64,000 nucleotides of DNA from Candidatus Gastranaerophilales bacterium. GTDB lineage: Bacteria; Cyanobacteriota; Vampirovibrionia; Gastranaerophilales; Gastranaerophilaceae. The DNA is taken from assembly GCA_944324175.1 (NCBI GenBank), contig CALUVH010000005.1:1-64000 (forward strand). The letters run 5' to 3'. Below, in pieces: positions 20,859 through 29,600 of the stretch. Position 1 is the first letter of the stretch, and every line of letters begins with the position of its first letter. Under the pieces are notes generated by a model. That model did no database searches and was not told the origin of the DNA. It was given only the letters and a program-made list of their open reading frames with translations. The position numbers and the translations under genes are program-made.

Positions 20859-22029
20859 AAATTTCCTCGAAAATCATTCGGGCAATTACTGATTTTTCAG
20901 CACGCTCGAGTTTTTTAATTGTACCGTCTTTTTTTAATATAGTTACTTCGTTATAATCACTTGAAAACCCGATATCACTTCTTGATATGTCATTTGCTAT
21001 TAAGTAATCACAACCTTTATTCTTTATTTTTTGTTTTGCGTTTTCAAAAAGATTTTCACTTTCTGCACAAAAACCGACCACAATTTGATTTTTCTTTTTT
21101 TCGCATAAACTTTTTAGTATATCAGGGTTTTTAATAAGGGTGATGGAAATTTCATTTTCATCAGTTTTTTTCATCTTGTGTTCTGACTTATTTTTCACGC
21201 GGTAATCCGCCACAGCTGCAGCCATAATAGTACAATCAGAAGTCAAAAACTCATTTTCTACAGTTTTTTGCATCTCTAGTGCTGATTTTACCGAAATAAC
21301 TTTATAAGGCTTTTGCTTCGTAGCAACTGTTGAAACTAAAGTCACCTCAGCACCCAATTCATACCCGACATCAGCCAATGCAATACCCATTTTACCTGAG
21401 GAATAGTTCGAAATATATCTCACAGGGTCTATATCCTCAATCGTCCCGCCCGCAGTTATGACTATTTTTTTTCCTGACAGAATTTTTTCCATACATAAAT
21501 TTTTTGCAGTCGCCTCAAAAATTTTATCAAGTGAGCAAAGTCTTCCGACCCCTACATCTCCACAAGCCAAATAACCGCTTTCAGGCGCTAATATTTCATA
21601 GCCTAGCCCGCTTAATTTTGATATATTCTGCTGAATAATCGGATTAGCCCACATATTACAGTTCATAGCAGGCGCAATAATGACGTGTTTTTTAAATGCA
21701 CAAAATATTGACGTCAAAAGATTATCACAAATCCCATTTGCAAACTTGGAAATACTATTAGCTGTCGCGGGGGCTACCACCATAATATCAGCTTCATCAG
21801 CATATGAAATATGTTCAGGGCGGTACTCATCAAGTGTAAACTCCTCAACTCCTACCTCATTTTGACTTAAGTTTTGCAAAGTCAATTTTGTCACAAAATT
21901 CAATGCATTCGGGGTCACTATCACTCTTACATTAGCATTTGCACGCTTATACATTCTAATCAATTCACAAATTTTATAAGCTGCAATTCCTCCAGTAATT
22001 GCTACCAAAATGTTTTTTCCGCTTAACAT
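20845..22029 (-). CDS. coaBC: CoaBC, bifunctional phosphopantothenoylcysteine synthetase/decarboxylase
   Basis: Catalyses two steps of coenzyme A synthesis: CoaB joins cysteine to phosphopantothenate, and CoaC decarboxylates the product with FMN. The 394-residue protein has the CoaC half first, with ITGGIAAYK, PAMNCNMW and the catalytic cysteine in YLACGDVGVGR, and the CoaB half from about residue 185 with ITAGGTIEDIDPVR, NYSSGKMG and AAAVADYRVK. It overlaps gmk by seven bases and nif3 by 14. Confidence 0.96.
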   Translation of the reverse strand: MLSGKNILVAITGGIAAYKICELIRMYKRANANVRVIVTPNALNFVTKLTLQNLSQNEVGVEEFTLDEYRPEHISYADEADIMVVAPATANSISKFANGICDNLLTSIFCAFKKHVIIAPAMNCNMWANPIIQQNISKLSGLGYEILAPESGYLACGDVGVGRLCSLDKIFEATAKNLCMEKILSGKKIVITAGGTIEDIDPVRYISNYSSGKMGIALADVGYELGAEVTLVSTVATKQKPYKVISVKSALEMQKTVENEFLTSDCTIMAAAVADYRVKNKSEHKMKKTDENEISITLIKNPDILKSLCEKKKNQIVVGFCAESENLFENAKQKIKNKGCDYLIANDISRSDIGFSSDYNEVTILKKDGTIKKLERAEKSVIARMIFEEIYGQV

Positions 22030-22586
22030 TTTTTCATTTCCTCTTTGATTACATCTTCCAAAGTCTTAATTGCAGTATCCAAATCATCATTTACTATCCT
22101 GTAATCAAAGCTTTCTGCAGCTTTAAGCTCTTTTTTTACCTCTTCCAAACGTCTTTTTATTGTCGCTTCATCCTCCGTATGACGCCCACGAAGTCGATTT
22201 TCCAAAGTTTCATATGAAGGTGGGCAAATAAAAATTAAAACAGCTTCAGGCATTTGTTTTTTTACCTGCATCGCTCCTTTAGTTTCTATCTCAAGAATAA
22301 TATCTTTACCTTCCTCAAGACATTGATTTATATATTTCTTTTTAGTCCCGTAACAATTTCCGGCAAATTCAGCCCATTCCAAGAATTTATCCTTTTCAAC
22401 ACAATCTTGAAATTCTTCTTTGGTAATGAAAAAATAATTTACACCATCTGTCTCATTAGGTCGTGGTGCTCTTGTAGTGCAAGATATAGACAACATAAAC
22501 TCAGGATTCCTTTCCAAAAATCCTCTTAATACGGTGCCCTTGCCGACACCAGATGAGCCTGATATTACAAATAATTTTTTGTTCAT
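22023..22586 (-). CDS. gmk: Gmk, guanylate kinase
   Basis: Phosphorylates GMP to GDP. The P-loop GSSGVGKGT lies at the very start, with GMP-binding TTRAPRPNETDGVNY and the lid SxGRHTEDEATIKRRL region following. The ATG at 22586 gives 187 residues; a longer frame to 22625 would run into the divergent kinase gene and add non-family residues. There is no ribosome-binding site before this ATG; instead a TATAAT box ends seven bases upstream, so the mRNA is probably leaderless. It is the first gene of the gmk-coaBC-nif3 operon. Confidence 0.94.
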   Translation of the reverse strand: MNKKLFVISGSSGVGKGTVLRGFLERNPEFMLSISCTTRAPRPNETDGVNYFFITKEEFQDCVEKDKFLEWAEFAGNCYGTKKKYINQCLEEGKDIILEIETKGAMQVKKQMPEAVLIFICPPSYETLENRLRGRHTEDEATIKRRLEEVKKELKAAESFDYRIVNDDLDTAIKTLEDVIKEEMKKC

Positions 22587-22588
22587 AA

Positions 22589-22598
22589 TATAATTATA
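22589..22598. promoter_or_regulatory. Overlapping back-to-back -10 boxes for divergent leaderless genes
   Basis: TATAAT reads on the plus strand at 22589-22594 and on the minus strand at 22593-22598, sharing two bases. Each box ends six bases before the A of its gene's ATG (22601 plus, 22586 minus), which is where transcription should start. Neither gene has a Shine-Dalgarno sequence. The -35 regions, if any, are weak and lie inside the opposite gene. Confidence 0.65.
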
Positions 22599-22600
22599 CA

Positions 22601-23770
22601 ATGAATATGATAAATGAAAAATCAATACACTATTTTTTGAAAAAACTTAATACAATTTCCAGCAACAAGGAACTTTCCAAAGAAGTTACAAAAGAACTTT
22701 TGAATATTTGTCATGCCCAAGTCTGCTGGATATGTCTTATACATTTCGAAACAGGAAAAGTCGAATACAAAAGATTCCAATATGATGATAATGTATTCAA
22801 CGATATAGAACTTCATAATGAAATTGAAAAAATTTATACCGTTGCTGCTGATTTTCTAACAAACAGTTATGATAATGAAGAAATTTTTGAATACTTCAAT
22901 TCAATTTCTAAAAACAATAAAATTATTGAACCTATAATCTATAGAAATAATCTTTTAGGCTATCTCGGACTTGTTGGGAAAGATGAAAAATTCAATGAAA
23001 CATATAAAAACATCGTAGGTATAATAACTGAAAATATTAACTCAAGACTTGAAATAATTTCACTTAATGAGGAAAACGAAAAAACATTGAAAGAACGGGT
23101 CGAATTCCTTGCAAGCATTTCCCATGAATTTAAAACCCCACTCAACTCTATCATCGGTTTTTCTGAAGTTTTGAAAGAAAAATGTATTGACTCAAACAAA
23201 TTAAAATACGTAGATAACATTTCAAAAAGCTCAAAATTTTTGCTGAGCTTAATTCAAGATGTGCTTGATTTGGCTCGTTCACAAGCTAATCCAATGGAAT
23301 TAAAATATGAATATTTTCGACCTAAAGAAGTTATCAAAGATATTATCTGGGGATTTGATGAAGTTAGAAAAGAAAAAAATATTGAGTTTAACTATACACT
23401 ATCTGATATTATTATTTGTGCCGACCTGAGAAGATTTAAGCAGCTAATTTATAACCTTGTATCAAATGCAATTAAATTTAATAAAATAAATGGTAAAATT
23501 ACTATTGTTACCTACCTTAACGAAAAAAAGGAATTTGTATTCGAAATAAAAGATACAGGCGATGGCATCAGTAAAAAAGATTGCTCTAAAATTTTCAATT
23601 TCTTTTCTCAAGTGAACAGAAACCAACTTAAACGACAACAAGGTTCTGGTGTCGGACTAGCACTGTGTAAAACTATTGCAAAAGCCCACGGTGGTGATTT
23701 AAGCTTCAAATCAAGATTAAGCTATGGGAGCACTTTTTGGTTTTCTATACCACAAAATCAAACTCTATAA
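22601..23770 (+). CDS. Sensor histidine kinase with N-terminal GAF-like region
   Basis: A 389-residue soluble histidine kinase. Residues 1-150 look like a GAF-type sensor domain. The HisKA dimer domain carries the phospho-accepting His in SISHEFKTPLNSI, and the HATPase domain shows the N box NLVSNAIKFN, G1 DTGDGIS and G2 GSGVGLALCK. It ends in FWFSIP. There is no membrane segment and no response regulator beside it, so it is an orphan. It is divergent from gmk with only 14 bp between the two starts. A terminator follows. Confidence 0.92.
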   Translation: MNMINEKSIHYFLKKLNTISSNKELSKEVTKELLNICHAQVCWICLIHFETGKVEYKRFQYDDNVFNDIELHNEIEKIYTVAADFLTNSYDNEEIFEYFNSISKNNKIIEPIIYRNNLLGYLGLVGKDEKFNETYKNIVGIITENINSRLEIISLNEENEKTLKERVEFLASISHEFKTPLNSIIGFSEVLKEKCIDSNKLKYVDNISKSSKFLLSLIQDVLDLARSQANPMELKYEYFRPKEVIKDIIWGFDEVRKEKNIEFNYTLSDIIICADLRRFKQLIYNLVSNAIKFNKINGKITIVTYLNEKKEFVFEIKDTGDGISKKDCSKIFNFFSQVNRNQLKRQQGSGVGLALCKTIAKAHGGDLSFKSRLSYGSTFWFSIPQNQTL

Positions 23771-23805
23771 AAAACTGTCCTTCGATACTTCAAAGAACAG
23801 TTTTT
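23769..23805 (+). terminator. Terminator after the histidine kinase
   Basis: Inverted repeat AAAAACTGT...ACAGTTTTT directly overlapping the stop-codon end, ending in a T run. It lies between two convergent genes and could also serve the minus strand. Confidence 0.85.
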
Positions 23806-23825
23806 ATTTTCAATAAGTATTAGAC

Positions 23826-25214
23826 TTAATTTTTTGCCTTTGCCCTTCGTTCATTTACAAATAAAATTGAACAAATGATGATACAAATAATTGCGGATAA
23901 CATCCAAAAAGCAATAGCCCCGTCCCAACCAAACTTATCAACCATGAACCCTGTACCAGTGGAAGAAAGTACTGCCCCTATGTAACCAAATGTACCTGTA
24001 AATCCTGTGGCCGCTGATGCTACCTTTTTAGAACTTGATTCTACAGCACATAGTCCCCCTATCATCATTTGTGGTCCATAAGTAAATGCACCCAATAATC
24101 CGATAAGTACAAAATCTATTGTGCTTACTGTGTTAAATTTTAACAATACAAGGCATACCGCAACACCTGCAAGATATATCAGATTTACAGGTGCTCTTTG
24201 ACCTTTAAAAATTTTATCAGAAATAATGCCCGCACAAATCGTTCCAACTATACCAACTAAAGGTAATGAACTTAATTTCATTGCAGCTAACTCAAGTGAA
24301 TTATGCTTTGCTTCACTCAAATATTTTATCATCCAATCTTCTGCTCCAAACCTTATTATGTAGACAAAAACATAAGCTATAGCAAGAAGCCAAATTGTCT
24401 TATTGTACAAAATATTTTGTTTAAAAATCTCAACATAAGACCTACTGTCTTCATCTGCATCTGATTTTTTTGCAGTTGGTTCATTATTATATGTCTCAAT
24501 ATCTGGCAAACCCAAAGACTGAGGTCTATCTCTAAGCCTGTCAAACAACCATATCGCAACAACTATTGCTATAGTACCAGGAATGAAAAACGCCATCTTC
24601 CAACCCCAATGAGCCACCAAAAATCCTGAAATAATTACACTTAAAAATGTACCCATCTGATGAGAACAAGACCATAATGACCATTTGGTACCACGCTCAG
24701 AGTTAGAATACCAATATGTTAAACTCTTTGCAACCGCAGGGAATCCAGCTGATTGAAACCAACCACTTGCACCCCAGAAAAATACAAACAACCACAGCAA
24801 TATCGTATTTGTTGGAAGTCCAAAAAATGAAACCTCTCCTGGGGTGATAAACAAAGCAGATAAACCAAAACATAAGTTTGCTATCGCTGTCAAAATTAAT
24901 GCCGTCGGTAAAAATTTCCTTACATCTGCACGATCGGCAATAACACCATTGACAAATTTTCCAATTCCATAGGTTAAATATAGCGAACTACCTAATAAAC
25001 CAAGTTCTGTATTAGAATATCCATACTCAGCACTTAAGCCAGGCAATGCAACTGCTATATTTTTTTTGCATAAATAAAATACCGTATAACCTATAAAACA
25101 AGCATAAAAAATCCTCAAACGCCAATGCGCATAATCTTTCTTTACCTTCTCCCCATCCTGAATTAATTCCTTTTCCGGTGGTTCTTTAAAAAATTGCATT
25201 AATTTTTCTAACAT
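23826..25214 (-). CDS. Organophosphate:phosphate antiporter-family MFS transporter (UhpC/GlpT-like)
   Basis: A 462-residue major facilitator protein with 12 predicted membrane helices. It matches the OPA family (GlpT, UhpT, UhpC): the N-terminal FYLCKKNIAVALPGL, the loop GKFVNGVIADRADVRKF and the conserved stretch around GASGWFQSAGFPAVAK. Family members exchange sugar- or glycerol-phosphates for inorganic phosphate; UhpC acts as a receptor. No uhpAB regulators are nearby, so I read it as a transporter. It begins three bases after the exonuclease gene and so shares its transcript. Confidence 0.88.
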   Translation of the reverse strand: MLEKLMQFFKEPPEKELIQDGEKVKKDYAHWRLRIFYACFIGYTVFYLCKKNIAVALPGLSAEYGYSNTELGLLGSSLYLTYGIGKFVNGVIADRADVRKFLPTALILTAIANLCFGLSALFITPGEVSFFGLPTNTILLWLFVFFWGASGWFQSAGFPAVAKSLTYWYSNSERGTKWSLWSCSHQMGTFLSVIISGFLVAHWGWKMAFFIPGTIAIVVAIWLFDRLRDRPQSLGLPDIETYNNEPTAKKSDADEDSRSYVEIFKQNILYNKTIWLLAIAYVFVYIIRFGAEDWMIKYLSEAKHNSLELAAMKLSSLPLVGIVGTICAGIISDKIFKGQRAPVNLIYLAGVAVCLVLLKFNTVSTIDFVLIGLLGAFTYGPQMMIGGLCAVESSSKKVASAATGFTGTFGYIGAVLSSTGTGFMVDKFGWDGAIAFWMLSAIICIIICSILFVNERRAKAKN

Positions 25215-25217
25215 TGT

Positions 25218-26135
25218 CTACTTCCCTGCTTTTATTATTTGAACATTTCTTGATTCAGTTAATTCATGGCGTGCCTCCCTTATAATTTCACGTTTCTCCT
25301 CATCAAGTCTGCCACCACCAATCAGTCTATCTATAAATCCATTATTCAATTTAACAGCTTTTTCAAAAGCTCCAACCTCTTCTAATACATCCTTAATCTG
25401 ACTTAAATCATAACCAAATGACTGTTTCGAATTGTATACAAGAGTTTCGCCGGTTTGAGCAATAATAGGAGTTCCACCTTGCTCAAAATATAACTTAAAT
25501 ACTGACTTCAAGTCTTGCAACTCAGATTGTAAAGTTGTCACTGTCTGTTGAATTCTTAAATATCTCTCAAATAAATACTCAACATTGTCTAACTGCTTTA
25601 CCTCCCAATCGTATTTTTGAAAGTATAGTTTTTTCAATTTTGGATAAGCTAATGCAAGACCCATAGTATCAGCCATAGCACGGTGATGATTATTCAATTC
25701 GACATTGAATCTTTTGGTCAAAGCTTCGAGTCCATGTGATTCTAAATCCGGATATACTTCTCTAAACATTTGTTGTGAGTCAATTCTCGGATTAGTTATT
25801 TCTTTACCCAAAACACGCACTGACGCCTCATTTATAAAGGCATAATCAAAAACTGCATTGTGTGCCACAATAGGATAATCGCCTATAAACTCAAGTATTT
25901 TAGGCATTACTTCAGCCTCAGTAGGGGCATCAACGACCATTTCAGGAGTTATACCATGAATTGCCATACTGGATTTTCTTATATGCTGCTCCGGATTAAT
26001 AAGAGTTTGGAACTCATCTTTAATTTTACCATTCTCTAACCTAACTGCAGCAAATTCTACCATTTTTTCTTTCGTATAATCCAAGCCGGTAGTTTCTGTA
26101 TCCAGAACAATCTCTATTATCTTTTTCCTTGCCAT
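25218..26135 (-). CDS. DnaQ-like 3'-5' exonuclease
   Basis: A 305-residue protein with an N-terminal DEDDh exonuclease domain: VLDTETTGL (Exo I), HNAVFDYAFI (Exo II) and HHRAMADT (Exo III), residues about 5-165. This fold proofreads for DNA polymerase III (epsilon) or trims RNA and DNA. The C-terminal 130 residues are a helical, partly coiled-coil region (IQQTVTTLQSELQDLKSVF) that I do not recognise, longer than in a standard epsilon subunit. It is co-transcribed with the downstream OPA transporter, which offers no functional hint. Confidence 0.88.
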   Translation of the reverse strand: MARKKIIEIVLDTETTGLDYTKEKMVEFAAVRLENGKIKDEFQTLINPEQHIRKSSMAIHGITPEMVVDAPTEAEVMPKILEFIGDYPIVAHNAVFDYAFINEASVRVLGKEITNPRIDSQQMFREVYPDLESHGLEALTKRFNVELNNHHRAMADTMGLALAYPKLKKLYFQKYDWEVKQLDNVEYLFERYLRIQQTVTTLQSELQDLKSVFKLYFEQGGTPIIAQTGETLVYNSKQSFGYDLSQIKDVLEEVGAFEKAVKLNNGFIDRLIGGGRLDEEKREIIREARHELTESRNVQIIKAGK

Positions 26136-26227
26136 TTTTTTATCCTACTAAAATGCTATTAAGATAATAGCACAAAAAATTTTTCTGTGTTAGAATTGTC
26201 ACGTAAATAAATTAAAAAGGAGAAATC

Positions 26228-26551
26228 ATGTCAAACGCTATTGATATTAATGATGCAAATTTCGAAACTGAAGTCCTGAATTCACAAATTCCCGTTGTGG
26301 TAGATTTTTGGGCTCCTTGGTGCGGACCTTGCAGAAAACTCGGTCCTATCTTAGATGAAGTTGCTTCTGAATTTACCGACAAAGTTAAATTTGTAAAAAT
26401 TAATACCGATGAAAACTTAAAAACAGCCAAAGATTACTCTATAAGTGGTCTGCCTAGTTTACTCGTATTTAAGGACGGTAAGGCTCTTGAAAGATTAGTC
26501 GGACTTATGCCTAAGTCAACTATTATTTCAAATATTGAAAAACATCTGTAA
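26228..26551 (+). CDS. trxA: TrxA, thioredoxin
   Basis: A 107-residue thioredoxin with the redox-active site WCGPC in FWAPWCGPCRKL, the cis-Pro in SGLPSLLVF and the final GLMPKSTI helix. It reduces protein disulfides in the cytoplasm with thioredoxin reductase. AAAAGGAG lies before the ATG. It is divergent from the exonuclease gene and ends in its own terminator. Confidence 0.96.
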   Translation: MSNAIDINDANFETEVLNSQIPVVVDFWAPWCGPCRKLGPILDEVASEFTDKVKFVKINTDENLKTAKDYSISGLPSLLVFKDGKALERLVGLMPKSTIISNIEKHL

Positions 26552-26574
26552 ATTAAATATAATTCGTTAACTAC

Positions 26575-26607
26575 AAAAGTCGGTTAATTTATATTAGCCG
26601 ACTTTTT
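26575..26607 (+). terminator. Terminator after trxA
   Basis: Inverted repeat AAAAGTCGG...CCGACTTTTT with a T run, 24 bases after the trxA stop. Confidence 0.85.
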
Positions 26608-26691
26608 GTTTTTGTTAAAAATTGTTACATTTTATTTTCCTATATCTAAAGAATTTCCAATAAAAAACCGATAAATAAGTTAGACAGGTTT

Positions 26692-29600
26692 ATGTCTATT
26701 GCGCAATTAGAAAGGGAAAAGATGGCTAGCACAGTTGATAACATCTACAATAAATTAAAAAGTAGCTCAAACTATTCAGGTCTGAGCGATGATCTATTGT
26801 ATGATATCGCAAATCAACTAAGCCAAGCAGGTAGGTATTTATCTATTGATGCTATATTTAGCAGTCAAATAGATCCTTTGAGTCCTTTTTATGGCGAAAA
26901 TGCTATCTGGGCAAAATTCACATATACAGAAATCATCCAAATGGAAGAACAAGGTGTATTGATACCTAATGAAGTACTTTCTTGGGCTCATTCTATGCAA
27001 GACTCAGATACAACGGATTACCAAACAACAGACTCTTTGAATTCTGATGATCCTGATAACATCCAACAAGAAATAGACTCTCAAGGCGATGATTCATCAA
27101 GTATTGATCTTAGCAAAACAGCCAAAGCCTTAACTGAACAATGTGAAGATAATCAAAATGACCTCGACAGCCAAATAGACAATATCAATACAATGAAAAA
27201 AGATGTTGAAACTCAAAAAAATCAAACAGAAGAAATTCAAAAACAATCTTTAAACAAAATTCAAGATATAATTGATGAATGGCAAGCTTTGGAAAGTAAA
27301 CTAAAACGTAATATTCCTCTTTCCCAAGAAGAACAAGAACGTTTTAGCGAACTTAGCTCTTTATTGAATAAAGAAAATCAACAATATCAAAAAGCAATGG
27401 ATAACATTGATCTTAATTTCGATGACATTGAAAATTCACTAAATGAAATTGATAAAACAACTAAAACTGCCAATGAACTATCCAATGCTACTGAATCTAT
27501 CGGTGAAAAAATATCTCAAAACGAAACAAAACATAAATTCACTAATACTTCTACTACTGGAGGCAACTACACCGGTATGGTGGGAATCGTTATGAGCAGT
27601 TCTATTGCACAAACTCTAGCAGAAACAGCATTAGGAACAAGTATAACTACTGATCAAACAACTCAAGATATTCAAACTGATGTAAATGAAATTGCATCCA
27701 TGGTTGAACTTTCAAAACAAGTCACTGGTAAAGCTCAAACCAGATCACAAACTCAACCTGCAATTTCAGAAGAAGAAACTCAAAATACAGAAAATGAAAT
27801 GATAGAAGGGGCTGAAAATGAATTTAAAAATGAAGAAAACGCTGGAAAAGATTCAACAGCACAAACAACACCTACTGCAACATCATCTCAACCTGCTCCG
27901 CAAGCAGAAACATCAGCAGCATCTACAGGCAATGCAGGCATAACCGAAACAACTAACGTAAGTGAAACAACAACACAAGACTCTGTAGAAAATGATACTC
28001 TAGGTGCTGATAATTCAGAAGAATCTGGAAATGATTTGAAAACACAAACCCAAGAACAAATTAATAAATGTAATACTCGTTCAACAGAAATTACAACTGC
28101 AGTTAATGAAATTGAACCTATAAGACAAGCTGTTGAAAAAATTCAAAATGAATCTCAAATAGAACAAAAAATATTCGACGCTAAAATTTCAAAATCATTA
28201 AAAGAATATGAAACAATTTGCAATAAAATGAAAAGCGGCGAACAATTATCCGATAAAGAACAGACTAATTTTAAAAAGTTGTCAGAAGACCTAGATAAAC
28301 AAAATGGTAACTATGTAAAAGGTCTAGATGAAAAAATCAATACCCTAACAGGCTATTCAAGCAGCCTTAACTATGCTATGGGAATAGTTAATCAAAGCTT
28401 TGAAATAGCTAATGCAACTATTGCAAAAGGTAAAGAATTAGCTATTTCTGAGCTTGGAGATAAGAGCTACTTAACTAAAACATTCTATTTTTCTTTATTA
28501 GATGATGAAAGACAAAAAGATCTATTATACGGCAAAGTTGGTGAATCTCTTGGTAGAGAAGCAATTCAACGCGGAGATGTCCTAAATCTTGAAGCAACAG
28601 AAGCAAATACATCATTAAGCAGACAAATTCCTCTATCCAACTTTGCAACTGAACATGCTACAGAAATTACAAATACAAAAAATTCATTTGTCGAAAAAGT
28701 GACTGCTATTACAAAAGACGTACCTGGAGCAGAATTAGAAAATGACAACTCTGTAGCAACTTCTAAAAAAACATCTAGCGAAAATTCAGAACAATTAAAT
28801 GCAGACAACGGAGAAGCTGCTGCAGATGAAGTTGAAAAAGAAGCTGATGGTGTATCTGGTGACACTAAAAGCTCAAAAAAAGATGCTCAAGATATGGAAC
28901 AAACCGATAAAGCAGCTCAAAAATCTGATAAAATGTTACAAAAAGATTCTAAAACAATCGAAAAAAATATCAAAAAGAATCAAAAAGACTTAGAAAAAAA
29001 CGAAAAAGATGTTCAAGAAACACAACAAAAAATTGAAGAAGAAACTGCAGCAGTTGACGCACTTCAACTAGAATTAGACACACTTAATTCTGAAAATGAA
29101 AATTCAAACGGAGTAGAAAATAACACTAATCCTACAGACAACGAACCAAATGCTATGCATGCCGGTTTTAATGCCATGGATGCAATGATGGCTTCAGGAA
29201 ATGGCCAAAATGTAAATAATAATCAAGCTCAAATTGAAACCATAAACTCACAAATTGACCAAAAAACTAATATTATAAACTCTTATTCTAAGAAAATTAC
29301 AAAAATCCAAAAATCTTCAGATAAGATAGTCAAGAGCATGAATTTAAACACTAAAAACTATAATAAAGTCGTTCAGCAAGAACAACAAGAAAAACTTGAA
29401 GATCAATCTAAAAGTGAAAAAGTGCTTGAAGTAGCTACAAAATTTGAAGATATATCATCTAAAGTTGCAATGGCAGGTTTCATTGTAGGTACAACAGGTG
29501 ATCTGCTTCAACTTGTAATCCTTCCGCCTTGGATACCTGCTATAGGTGCTGTAATGTCTGCTGTTGGCGGAGTTGCAGAAACTATCGGTAACTATGGCGT

